Positions 51,201-64,000 of a stretch of DNA of 64,000 nt are shown here, in pieces (position 1 is the first letter of the stretch; each line of letters begins with the position of its first letter). The position numbers were made by a program, and so were the translations under genes. This DNA comes from Struthidea cinerea (taxonomy: Eukaryota > Chordata > Aves > Passeriformes > Corcoracidae), in NCBI GenBank assembly GCA_013397865.1, contig VZTI01003251.1, positions 757,483-821,482 on the forward strand. The letters are read 5' to 3'. Under the pieces are notes generated by a model. That model was given only the letters and a program-made list of their open reading frames with translations. It had not been told where the DNA came from and did not search any database.

Positions 51201-54200
51201 ATACATAAATTTCTCAGAACTTGTTTCTGTATCATTTTGGATGAGTACAATCCACAGTCTCAGAAAGTCTTGGGGTACATCTATTTAATTAACTACAAAA
51301 ACTGAACACTCACAATATGCTTAAGCAGCAAAAAGGTTTTGCACATTTACCAGTAGCATAAAACATTGCCTTACATGGGTATGATCACACACAACACTTG
51401 CCCAAACTAGCTCTGAAGGTACAGCGCTTCTGCGCAGTTACTTTGCTACAGAGTCAAAATACTATTCATCACTATTCCAGATTCTGCAATTCTGTTCTGA
51501 GACCAGATTCATCCTTACAGCAAATGCTAGTTGCACTGCTCACTCCTGAACTCAGCCTTGAAGCATGCCGAGTTTTGCTCACACTAGCGGTAGCACAGAA
51601 AGGTAGCTTGAATGTATTTTCCTAATAGTGACGTTATTTTTAAACTGTTGAAACACTGTTGATCTGTCCATGTTGGAGTTTAAAAGCAAAAATAATTCCC
51701 TACTAGAGAACAACACCGGATAATAATATGGATTTGCACTGGAATTAATTTTATAGGCACTAGAAGGAAAAAATACAAACCACCTACTTTAGCCCCATCC
51801 TTTAATTTACCTTTAAACAGAAAGATCACTCCAAACCACAGAAACTGTGCAAACCTCACATTTAGGGATCTAACACCTCCAGCATTTCTTCCTGTTATTT
51901 TCAGTAATGCTTTTAAAGGTCTTCTTTTATTACTGGAGATTTGCTAACACTGATCTTGTTTTCCCTCTTCTTCTTATGCTCCCTGCTGTGCAGAAAAATG
52001 GATAGATATGTAAAGCAGGTTCACAGGAGTCTGACTCGGTGGTTACAGGTAGATACTAGTTCTGAGACTAGGCTTTGGTGAGAAGAGGGAAAGGCAAATA
52101 AATCAGATTCAGGAAAATAACATTAAAAACTACATACAACTGTGAAAAAGCAGGCAAGCACAGGTAACTGTATTTCCTTCTCACCTGACAACACAAACAA
52201 ACTTAAATGCAGGCTTCTTAGCTGCATAGTAAAAGAGTCAAAATCAAATATGCTCACAAGAAAGTACTCCTTTGAGGATAATTATGGAACACGTTTCAAA
52301 GGTGGCTGTTGCAGCAAAGCAGCCTGAAATCACAGGCCAAAGCATCTCCAGACTTGATCTGGTAGTCCTATGGCAAACCTAGAAAAGTGCAAAAACTGTG
52401 TTCCTGAGGACACAAAGAGTGGTGATCTCTGCCATGCTGCTGGATGCATACACTGCCTAGGAGGGACGCACCACTGGAACATCTCAGAAGCACAGTATCT
52501 GACTACATTTTTCTTGAGGTGGTGGCTCCTGCAACAAAGAATCACTACAGACTCTAATTAGCACACTGCACTGAGTACTAGAGCAATCTGAAACATAATG
52601 TGGAAGCAGAAAGATACTGTTTATACAGAAGAACCGTAAATCAAGCCCGTTGTGTGTGCTCGTTTGGTTTCTCCATGACTAGAGGGGGACACAGGATTTT
52701 CTACTACTTACAATACACAAGGAACTTTATAATACACTGGGACTAAATTACCAGAATGCAAGTTTAAAGAAACAAAATCTGCTCCCCAGACTTTTAGGAC
52801 ATACTTCCTCAGTTATCCAGGACCCTTCCTAGCCTACTCAGTCAATACCACTAAACAGCCATTTGATACCTTGTACCATCTTTATTTTCCTTGCTGTAAC
52901 TTCTTTACTTCTCCTATACCTTTTCAAGATGGAGGAGGGAAGCGAGGCTGTTAACCAGGCTGCACTCAGTGATCGAAATGCAGCAGCACAGTGAACTTAC
53001 ACAAAGCATTTATTATTCCCAGTTCACTTCCAAAGGCGATGCAGTGAATGGAAGAAGATTCTGTGAGGAGTGGTGAAAAGGTACAGAGGCAGCATGGCCA
53101 GGCTCAGACACCCTCGGGGTGTGCACAGCAGGGAAGGGAACTCGCCATCCCTCCCCTGCACTCACACTTAACATCAGCATCTGCCACTGGCAGACCTCAA
53201 TGCACCAGGTTAAACAATTTTTGCTCAACCCAGTGTGGCTAATCTTATGCAAATATTCAGGGTTTCCACAAGGAACTTTTGAACATTCATACTGGAAAAC
53301 CTGTTACCAGCCTAAAGTTTAAAAAAAGCCCCAAAACCAAAATTCCTGACTGAGAACACAGTTTTGCAGAATCTATAAAACTTTACTGTAGGAAAAAAAA
53401 ATGCCTGTTGCCAAAGTGTTTGGCACTTTTCATTCAAAATAAGAGCAGGCCCAAGTCATGCTTCTCTTCCACTTCAGCAAAAACATTCCCAGTTGTGGAG
53501 AAGCATCCAGGCAGTGTGGGGCTGGGAGCAGGATCAGCCCTACAGCCCCAGGTGACAGTTTCCTCCTGGTTTGAACAGGGAACTGCTCTGAGCAGCCTCT
53601 GCTCCGAGGAAGCACCGCGGCAGTGAAGTGCAGAGCTGAACCAATTAGCGTGGGGTGCCCGGTGCTGATAAATCCTAACCTCACATCAGGGTCGCTTTTA
53701 CAAGTGTAGATTAACCGTGGGGAAAACGAAAACAACAATTAAACCATTCAAGGCCTGAGGTTTGGGGTTGTTTTGTTAAGTCCTTTATGTGAACTGATCC
53801 ACATGCACACGTGCACGGCCTGGTAACACAGGAACATTACCGCTTCCTGCCAGCCATACAGGGAGCACTACTGACAAAATCATTATTTTCTACTGAAATT
53901 CAGTTTTCACTGTATTTAGTAACAGATACATTCCAAGCATAATAGTAAACTCTGATTTTAAGAGATTCCTACTACAAAAAAAAAAAAAAATCTACACTTT
54001 GGGTTAATTTTAACATTTGTTTTCGATGTAATTAACTAGAAGTAATTACGCTCTCATCTAAAATTAACAACTGCAAAATTAGCAAAACAAAAAGCACTCC
54101 TATTTTCAAATGAGATGATATGGAAAAGAAGCTGCTTTCTTGTTCTCTAAGACACAGATTTCAGAGTTCTATTCTCCACTAGTTTCCCAAATTCCTGAAA

Positions 54201-57200
54201 GACATGGTTCCCGGGAGCTTTTGAGGTTGTTCCTTAATAAGCTCAATTGTCCAGCCCCGTCCATTAGCACTGTGCCGTGTTCTACAAAAGCTTCACTGAC
54301 CAAAGAGGACAAACAGGGAATGACTGTGCATGGAAGGGGTGCCCAGCTGGGATGGGAGATTTGGTGATGCCCCTACCTTGAACAGGCAAAAGGCTCAGGG
54401 CTGGTGCCCCAGGGAGCAGAGGCTGTAGGGTGCTTTACCCCATCCTGCTCCCATTTGGAAATCCCCCTCCCTGCATCAGTGCCCCCGTTTAGACTGGCGT
54501 CTCTGCGAAGATTTTGGGGTCTAGACACTCCCAAGAAAACCCAGTCATTAAATTTCTGGCCAGTCTTAATCTACTGAATTATCTGCCAGGTGGCTGCTTT
54601 CTCCTACTTTGTAGCACAAACACTAGCAATCATTAAAATAATTTTAAAAGCCTTAACAGAGCACTGAACCAAGAGTTTTCCTCAGTCGCTAAAACAGAAC
54701 CATTAAATCCCAAAGCAGTTTACGTTTTCTTCAGCATTCATTTTAACTAAGATTTTACCTTTATTTTCCCTTTCCATTCTGACAGCAACCTTCCTACCCC
54801 CAAGTGTTAATGCAAGAAAATAATTACTTAGGCTCTAAGAAAGAGTTGATTATTGTTGTAAAATGTTCTGAAGATCAGCTTCACTTTATTGCTTTGAAGA
54901 TGAAAGTTACTGTAATGAAAACATCCAAATGTTAGCAGACACCAAAATTAGCACTAAACAGTGTTAATTATTTAATACTGTCTACATGGAGAACAACTTT
55001 CTTCAAACAAGTAACACATCTGAAAAACTGTTTTGTATGGAATCTCCGGTGTCAGTCTCCACTATTTAGCACGGAATTCTTAAAAGAATGCAGAATGGAA
55101 ACTTTATAATCCTCAGTTAAGCACTCCACTGACAATTTTATCACTTTTCTTTGTCAGCAATTTTAAGTCACATTCTTTTCTTACTGAAAACAAAAGAAAA
55201 CTTTTAAGAGACTAAAAAAGCTCTTCCTGTTTAACTATTCAGTGTTAAATAGCCAAGCAGCTGCTCTGGTGCCAAACAGGCTGCCACGGGACCATGGAAC
55301 CAAGTCCCTGCTTCCCCAGGCCTATTAGTCAAGCAATCACTATCAGAAATGAAGATATACTTTGTATTCTAGAGAAAACAGTATATAGACCCAGCCACAT
55401 ACAGATTTTGAGGCTAACTTGCTTTTCCAAATCCTAACACAAACACACTGAAATCCATGAGGCAAAGAAACTGCTGTGTACTCCTCCATAGGCACATAAG
55501 TTGTGAACAGCCAAATTCAGATCTCCAAACCTGAGAAACTTGTAATGCAAACAAGAATAAAAAAGAACCTACTGATAAACACTGAAACACCTCTAAACAA
55601 GCAATCTTTTAAACTATTCTTTATCACAGACAGAGTTTCTTGAACCCTGTGCCTCATACAGTAACACCTGCAGCTGCAAACTTCAAAACTACATGGTTTA
55701 TGCAAATAACTATTTCAGAAACAGAAATTTGAGAGATGCATTTAAGAAAGAAGACGTCACACCTATGTAATTTAATTTTCAGTTCATTTTACAGAGCAAC
55801 CAAATGTCAGGGGTGGAGGGATAATGATGCTTCTGATGGAGTTCATTGTATATGGTGGGGCTCTTGGATATTTCAATGCTCTTGGTAATGTCCTGTTGTG
55901 TTACCATCCCAAAAAATCATCCAATTAGTTTTCCCCTGTAAAGGGAAACAAAACAAGTTGGTCAAAATTCTTCTTTTTCTTTGGAAAACCAAGTTAGTTC
56001 ACATGTGGCAACAGTTATAATTAGCACATTTTTCATTAGAAATACATTCTGAAGAGGAAATTGTACTTCACTGCTCACATGTTTGTTGCATATTTACTTT
56101 CTTAGTACATATTACATTTATTTTTTGTTTCATGACCCAAATCCTCAGACAGTATTCCAATAGCTTTCTGGTCAACTATTCTTAGAACATAAAGGCAACA
56201 AAACAGACTTGAAAATGCATTTTAGGACAGCTGACTACTGCGCGTCACTCAATGAATTACATCTTTCTTATGCTTTGCAGAACACCCTAATTCCAGAAAT
56301 ACACTCCCAAACTCAATACTCTATTCTTTCTGGCAAATCTTCCCAACTGCTTCTATTTTCGCTCCACTGCTAGTACCACTCATCTGAAGCAAATTTTGAG
56401 GACTTCCAAAATTAATTACTGCCTTCCTGCCTTGCCTCTGGCTAGAAGCTGGTATAAACACCACCACCAAATTAAGCTGTATCTCAAATTCCTTATTCTA
56501 TTGATGATGAATGATTCTTCCTTTGTCTTAGGAAAACCCAAAGTCCCTTAAGTTTACTCCACACCCTGTATTTTTCTCTCTGAAATGCAGCGTTTGTGGT
56601 CTGTGTCATCGTTCAGCCACTACAACCTCACACACAGCTGGGACAGAAACCCTCACTACTCGAGCTTCTTTTGCTCCAGTTAGTCCATTCACATTTCCTG
56701 CTACAACTTTCACCCCACAAATGCTCTCACTATTTTGAGTATACCCCTGGAGCATACAAGAGCAGATTTTTTTGTCACTACTGGATCCTCATCGCATTTC
56801 CTCTCTTTTTCCTGGACTACTTTTCCATGACTTTAAAACTGCTAACAGTTCTCCTTGAAGGGGTGTGAGCATGGGATAGTGCACGGCAGTGGATCGCAGG
56901 GGAGAAGAGAAAAATAAATCCAAACACAGAGGTACACCACAAACTGTCTAGTATATAGACACTGGCACTTCCTTAGCTCCAGACCTTTTTCACCAAAAAA
57001 ATTCATTTAAGAGGCCATAAAGATGTTTCTTCTTTCAGAAGCAGAGAGGACATGATTTAAGAGATCTTACTGAAGAAATAGAAGCACATACAAAAAAAAG
57101 TATCTGCAATTAATGTGCATTATTTGCAGGTTTTTCATTCAACAGTCACTAATTTTTTTATTCATTAAACTAACTGAACTGAAGCAGAGAATTCCAATTT

Positions 57201-59479
57201 AAATGCCATTACAGTCAGGTCTGACCCAAACCTGAAACAAGCTCCACATGTTACTGGAGTCAGAATTAGACCAGGATTTAAGAATTACTAGAGACAGTAA
57301 TAATTTAACTGCAACTGTTATCCCTTCCAGAAGGGGAAACTTTTTTTCTGAAAGAAAGGAAGAGACACACTGTGCCTTTGCAATAAAGAATAAGAAGAGA
57401 TATAAAAGACTATTTCAAAAAAGGAGAAGATAAAATAGACAGGGACCGAAAAGAGAATGGTTACTTTAGTGGTTGTTTTGCTGGAGGATATCAGGGAGCA
57501 GAAGCTGCTCTCTTGGACACAGCACTCAGACCAGCAAAAGAACCAAACCGACCCTTTGAAAGAATACTCAGTTATTTTACCTACAGAAACCAGGTGGCTA
57601 CAAGTGGCAGTGCTGTGTTTATCCGGGTGGTAACACAACACTGGCATACTTCGAACAGCTAAGCTACACAACAGGAAATTTATCTGTGCACATGTAACAG
57701 GAGAGTCTTTACCTGTTTAAGCTTGTTCACAAACCCCATCAGACACAACAGATTGTCTAGATTTTTACCTAGATGTTACCTTTTTCCCCCATCACATCCT
57801 TTGACCATAAAAATGTTAAAATAAACATACACAGTTTGATTTGCTCTAATTCATATGGCCAAACTCAGGTATTTTACCGTCCCTGTGGATGTTTTATTAT
57901 TGATGCATTTTCAGCACACTTTAAGATCAAAGAAACCCCACAAGACCACAAAGAGAGAAACACAGACAAGAGGACAGCGTGAGTACATCTCTGTCTCACT
58001 TTGACTTGGACAATCTGGGTAAACAAGATATTTCACTAAACACCCAGATGATAATCTGTGGGATGCTAGAGATGTCTGGGATTTTATCAGAAAACTTCTA
58101 TCAAGCTGTAGGATCTCCCCATCCTGCCCTTCTCAAGGCAAGGCCCTGGGATTTAAGCCACCTGCAGCTGTATGGCAGGAGAGAGGCAATGCGCCCCAAG
58201 GACCAGGCTGCACATACAGGAAAAATGCCACATCCACTGCTGCTGGGTTACAAAATGCAAGATAAAAAGGTGTTCTTTCAGCATACAAAACACTACAAAT
58301 GCCACCCTCTCTTCTTTGAAAATTAAAATATTTACTTCAAAGTGCTGACACAAAATAAATTACCCCAGAACAAAGAGAAACATCTTTCAACTAACTTACA
58401 GGCACCTGGTTTTAGCTTTTGCTATTGCTTGTGCCATCATACCTGCCTAACACATGCAGTGTTCACAGCCAAATTTGGCCAATATGGTTGGGGGGGGAAG
58501 GGTATTTTCATTATTTTCTGCAAATCCTATTAGCAACCAACTCCAGGAATTTCTCAAGCAAGCAGTAAGGCTACAAATGTAAGGATTTCAATACCAATAG
58601 TGCTTATTCCCTGCCTGAATATAACCCAGCACCCTTGAAGTCTGAGCATACTCCAAATCCCTGCAAGCTTCCTTCTCAGGCACAATTCTGAACTCACCCT
58701 GCTGAGCTGTACAGGGAACATCCACCTGAATGCTGAGCTCCAGTTACTGGGGAAAAAGGAAGACTATTCCACATCTACCAATAAATGCACTCCCCATGCA
58801 TTTGCACACATGCACACACTCAAGACACCGGTTCCAAGCAGTCCAGCAGAATCCTGGCATCCCTCTGCAGCTGAGGTTAAGAACCAGCACGGAGTGACAA
58901 ACTCCTGCTACACAACAGCACTGCCTGCACTGCATTAACTGCACATTACAACTACTGCTCTAGGGACAAATATGACATTTTTGTAGATAAAAAAGTCTGC
59001 TGGACATGCAGAGTTTCCATGTGATTTTTGTTACCAGTTTTAAAAAGTATGCAATCAGACTGGCTCAAGATACAGCTCTCACACTTTCTGTTCTGTAAGT
59101 GAGGACTAAATCAGAAACAGTAGTACTAGTATTATTCACAGAATTTAGTATTATTTTAGTATTACAGACACTGTTATTGTAATACTCAATTTATATAAAT
59201 ACTTTATCTGAGATGAAAGCGATGACCCTATGTTTTATTTGTTGTACTTGGTCTGGCCAGATCTTGAAAAGGATCAGCAATCCAAGTACCAGAAATACAG
59301 TTTCTCAATGTCCAACAATCAGAATCCATGCTCATGCAGGCCCATAACCTTCATGACGCTTTATCTTCAGGGAGAAACAGAAAGAAAACCAGTAGACAAA
59401 AAGCATGAGTTCTAGGGCATTAAGGGTTTTCAGTTTTTGAGTTTTGTTCAGATATACAGAGAGGATGAGTGAAAAGCTC

Positions 59480-59527
59480 GGCAGGTACATGATGTACACA
59501 GATGGCAGGTACAAGATGTTCACACAA
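59480..59527. repeat. 24-bp imperfect tandem duplication
   Basis: GGCAGGTACATGATGTACAC (first 20 bases of unit 1, 59480-59503) is followed by a second unit at 59504-59527 differing at a few positions (GGCAGGTACAAGATGTTCAC). In intron 1. Confidence 0.85.
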
Positions 59528-61327
59528 GAGCTGTTCCTGCCACTGCTGGGTCCTGCTACCTTACTGGTGCTCTATAAACTTCTTAAATGGTGACATGCAC
59601 TTCAGTATAGCTCAAACAACTTAACTCCAATCCTTGTATTTGGTTATCGTTGCTTGAAAAAACACATCTCAAAGAGCTGGTAGAGCTCTGTGGAAAGGAG
59701 CAGGTATTTCTCACCACTACAAGCGGCGTATCTACAGCAATTTGTATTTTCTCCCAAATCTTACAACACAGAAAGTGATTAAATAATCTGGGTAGACCAT
59801 AAATCAAATTATTCAGGTATATTCAGGTGCTGAGCTACCATTAAAATAGCATCTTAAAATAGCTTTTGCTGCTGCTGAAGATCACAGAGCAGTCCAAATT
59901 TCTCTGCAGATCAAGGAGGCAGCTGCATACATTCAACCACTACAGGACTTACAGATCTTAGTGAGTGAATTAACATGGAAAGGAAAAACAGTAGGGTGAG
60001 GAAAGCATTCCAGCTCCCAGAAAATTCAAGCCCACTCAACACAGCCAAGTATACAGCTATCTTCTGAATATAAGCTGAACTTCTGAAATGAACATATACC
60101 ACTAAAAATTCCATGTTATCCAAGTGCTGGCACCACTCCCTGCCTGGCAGGCAGTTAACACACCATCTTCTTTCTCAGTGGCAGCAGGAAAAAGGAGCAG
60201 GTATCCCTCCAGCCTCTGCTCAGGTCCAAGGAGCACCTAGACAAGGCTGCAACCCAGAACCATCTTCCCAGCTGCCCACTTTTCCAGGTGCCCTTCTGAA
60301 CTGGACCAGTAGGTAGGGCACAGTTTTTCCTTTGGAAGCAGTAACATTTTCAAAGGTTCTCCTCTCAAGGTAGCCCTTCCTCTACCTTTGGTGCACCCTC
60401 ATCTGGGAAATACAGGGGCGTAGAGCAGGATCCTGCCATCCCAACAGGTCACCCAGCTGGGAGATGGCTCCCATGGAAGGAGCGCTGTCAGGAACAGAAC
60501 AGGGGCCACATTAACGGGCTACGGGGTGCAGCACATCCCCACTGGAGAAGCAAGTTACCAAATGAATACCAAATTTCTGAGCACGATGTAGAAATCAAAA
60601 TTGCATACTACCAGCAGCAGGTTTACAACACTGGGAGTTTAACTAGCTTCTCACAGAAGGCAACAGTCCATACTTAGGGTAGAAATTAGCCATAATTGCT
60701 CAACAACTCCATTTACTTTAAGAAATTTCTTACTCCAGAAAACACAAATATCTATTCGCAAAGCTGTATGCTGCCAAAATTTTAAATACTTCTATTGTAC
60801 ACTCATCCTTTGATTTAATAAAGCATGCATCTGAGGTGGCTAATGTGCATTTCAAGGTATATTAAAAATGAGAGATCAAAAATTAGCACTAGCCCAGTTA
60901 ATCTCTGCCAATATTTTGCTAACTAGACCCTGTCTAGCATTAAGCTCATCAGTACTAAGCCAGTTTTACCTTCGTAGGTCTAACCTGTGAATGTGATGCT
61001 AACAGCAATAGGCATACTTTACGCTGAATTCAAAATGACAGAAATTTCATGCATCTTCTTCTGCAAACTTTCCAGATCAAGAAGCAGGTTAACTCTGAAA
61101 CTCTCTGCTTTTAACACACCTGCTAAAAACCTGCATGATCCAAACATATTCCAGAAATCAGTGTCTCCTGTTCAAGTGAGTACCATTACTCTGGCCAGAA
61201 ACCTTGACTGATCAAACAGCTGCAGTAAACACCAACTCCAGGTCTGAATGCAACCTGGAAATTTTTATCCCACAGGAAAAGACAATTTGGACAGGAGACT
61301 AAAACCCCCACAGATACATTTAGAACA

Positions 61328-61389
61328 TAATTTAAATTACTATTTAAATTTATAATTTCTATTATTATTTAAATTTGTAATTTAAATTA
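61328..61389. repeat. A+T-rich element with two copies of palindrome TAATTTAAATTA
   Basis: The 12-bp palindrome occurs at 61328-61339 and 61378-61389, with two further TTTAAA cores between (61343 and 61368), giving a roughly mirror-symmetric block in intron 1. Confidence 0.8.
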
Positions 61390-61536
61390 AGTAACTGTTT
61401 GACTTTTTAATATGTACTTAAATCAGAAAATAGTAACCCACTTTGTAAAGGCAAACAAACTGAAGACCCTTCAGATGTATCTCCAAGTTGGAAAACGCAA
61501 GAAACTATGTTAAGCTACAAGGAATACCCTTGTGGG

Positions 61537-61554
61537 AAAAAAAAAAAAAAAAAA
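61537..61554. repeat. Poly-A run of 18
   Basis: Uninterrupted A run in intron 1. Shorter A runs of 15 lie at 46237-46251 and 53976-53990. Confidence 0.9.
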
Positions 61555-64000
61555 GAAGTAACAGAAGTGAAGACATTCAGAAGCAGACCTGTAATGGGAA
61601 CAATTTCATCCCCAGAAGTGGTTTGCATCTGAGTAACATTCAATTTTTATAATGGTAAAACCACGTGTCTGCACTAAGAGCTCTGTAAACTCGGATTTTA
61701 TACCTCTGGAACTTTGCTATGGCCCTGCAATGAATTTCTTGGGGGAGACAGGCCCAGGTGCCCAATAAAGGGTCTAGGGTATGTTTTAAAAACAAGCTAT
61801 AGAAGCCATTAGTGGCTTAAGAATTTTCTCTTCCTCCTGCCTCCCCAGTCAAATTGACCCATTTGTCTGTGGGGCCAAACAATAGAGCAGACCAGTGAAC
61901 TGAGCGAGGTTAAAAATAAACACAAAATAAGGAAGTTATTTTAAATTCAGATATCTTCATTCATCTCCTTATGAGCAAGGAGGCAAAAGGGAACCACAGA
62001 GGTCAAAAAACCCTGCTCTAGAAGACAACCTCTTCTCTGTAGCAATGTTAAAGTGAACTAGACACAACTCTTCCCCAGCTCTCAGCAGCATGTAAAAGTC
62101 ATCTGATATAATGAAGTCTGGTGCCCAGACCAAAATCAAGGACCTTCCCTGAAGCTTGTGCTCAATTCTGGGTTAAGCTCCTCTTTCTTGCAGGCACTAT
62201 TCTCAGCTGGACTGCTGCACAGCCACCTGACACTGTACCAGTCAAGAGACTCCTTGGATGTGGGAGATGTTTGATGCCTCTGGCTCCAGAGAGGTCAAAA
62301 ACGCACACCTGCTAAGTGGGCTTCTGCTGGACTAATTTAAGCAAAAGCCAGGCAACAATAATAATAATCTTGAACAAAATGGGCCTTCAAGATGGATTCT
62401 GTGTTGAATTCAGCGCTACTGGTACAACTTCACTAGCAAAAGCAAGTGTTTACACATTTGGATAAGTAAGGCATTGGGAAGGCTCTCATGGCTCATGTTC
62501 AGACCTTGACTAAGCTCCACTTCAAGCAATCACACACTATTCTTGGATTTGACCTCAGTTTTGTTCTTCAAAGGTGGCATAAAATACCTAAATTTTTATT
62601 CATCTTAATTATTAGTTGCAATACAGTTTTACACAAACACTTCTGGGGCATGTACGATCTGAAAGACAACAAACAGATAAACAAACTGAGGAGAACCACT
62701 TGGCACATGGGCTCTCACTGCACTCAGTTCATTGTAACTGCAGGATGATGAAAGGTGTTACAGAAATAATTGGAATGTTTTCTTAATCCAGCAAGAGAGA
62801 TCACTGACCAATAAAGCTGAAGTGTATTCATCCCAGGTTTAAAAGTCTGAAGACAGATGCTGAGGTTCCACACACCTTTCTTCAGTGGCAATGCCAACAG
62901 GCTCAGTCCCACCTCTACACCCCAGCCTGCCCCAGAGCCAGCTCAGCTCCTGCTCAGCTGCAGGGACTGAAGAGCCCCTGGGTCTGACTCCTGATCTCCA
63001 GCCAAGAACAGAGGATACAACAGTCATGGCTTATCAACAGGCAACTGACACAGGCACAACGAGATCCATTGTTGTGCAACTTTCTAACTATTTTCCCATT
63101 AATCTGTGCTATTATCAAAATCGAGAGGGTTTCCCCAGCCAAGCTCTGCTGATAAGCAAAGATGCTGCACAGCACAGCTTTCCCTCCTTCAGAGGGAAAC
63201 CACAAGAATCCTTTCCAGTAAGGACCACATCCTTCCCAAACCAGCCCTCTCTCCTGCTTTGGGTGATACACTCCAGGGCACAGGTGTTAGGTCAAAGCAT
63301 GAGCCTGATGAACAAAAGCTGAAAACACAAGACAAATCTGCTGAGGACAAGAAAATATTTTAAAATCATTATGGAACTGAAGCAGTACATTTGAAGGAAA
63401 AACCCAATTATCATTAAATCCTGTGGTTAAACTTTCAGAATTAACTACTTTTAAAGAAATTATTAGTAAATTTCTAGTTCTGGCAGATTTGGGATTGATT
63501 TTACTGTTGCTTATTTTTAATTCCTCAACCATACAGACACTTTTAGAAACAAGAAAAAAAAAAGGAAAAAGCCCAACACTTAAGCTTATGGTCGCTTTCG
63601 GGGCATGACAGAAATATTGCAAAGTGTTATCGTTTTTAAGGGGACTGTTTTTTTGATGCAGAGTGCAAGTGCAAGAAGTATCTGAAACAGACTGAAATAG
63701 AGGAGCTGAAAACCACACCGGAAGAATGAGAAGAGGGAGAGGAAAGCAGATCAAGATTGTGAAACACCACTACTCTAATTGCTACTAGCAGGAAGGGTTT
63801 TGCATGTGGCTTGTGACCCACTGTTTAATTCATATAATATACAGACACATTGGAGTTATCTCTGCATTCAAACTGCTAATAGTTTCTCCTGTTCTCCAGA
63901 ATTAGGTTCACCCCTTGATATTACTAAGCAACTAACACTTAACCAGGTGAAAAATTCTTGAGAAGAGGTCAGTTCCTTGCTATTCCCAAGGAAGAAAGAA

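Noticed and set aside
59866..59880. CTGCTGCTG on the plus strand (CAG codons on the minus strand) as a possible USP7 Gln-rich exon 1
   Set aside because: Only three CAG units, no Met-Asn-His before them, no acidic stretch and donor after them, and no CpG island around.
63287..63754. 155-codon minus-strand frame, with a 145-codon plus-strand frame at 62885-63322
   Set aside because: Overlapping frames on both strands in intron sequence, no homology recognised, lengths expected by chance in 64 kb.

Overview
The window is vertebrate nuclear DNA, almost certainly avian. Two degraded CR1-type LINE 3' ends at about 5180-5355 and 29270-29465, and an older one at about 6265-6700, fit a bird, as do the low repeat load, the long introns and the small CpG-rich patches. 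There are no bacterial-style operons, CRISPR arrays, insertion sequences or phage genes.

One protein-coding gene fills the window: USP7 (HAUSP, ubiquitin-specific protease 7), on the minus strand. I could place 30 coding exons, corresponding to exons 2-31 of the 31-exon human gene, from 42296 down to the stop codon at 3138-3140. They join in frame without a gap: 3230 nt encode the end of codon 27 to residue 1102 plus the stop, and the numbering is collinear with the 1102-residue human protein. The catalytic triad (Cys223, His464, Asp481), the TRAF-domain Asp164-Trp165 pair, the UBL2 acidic patch and the C-terminal activating peptide are all present. Exon 1 (initiator Met, Gln-rich N terminus, promoter) is not in the window, so intron 1 is at least 21.7 kb long.

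Layout, left to right: 1-260 is the edge of a CpG island with GC boxes, possibly the promoter of the next gene (CARHSP1 by synteny, an inference). 370-1850 is intergenic. About 1860-3137 is the USP7 3'UTR with a poly(A) signal at 1878-1883. 3138-42296 holds exons 31 to 2 and their introns. 42297-64000 is intron 1, where I see no supportable second gene.

I found no undescribed biological system. Points worth a second look are a GC-AG intron (intron 22), a sharply bounded block in exon 14 where 37 of 37 consecutive codons end in G or C, an intronic CpG-rich patch at 43350-43491, a small charge-changing substitution cluster in exon 10, weak donors at exons 20 and 28, and a few inverted or tandem repeats.
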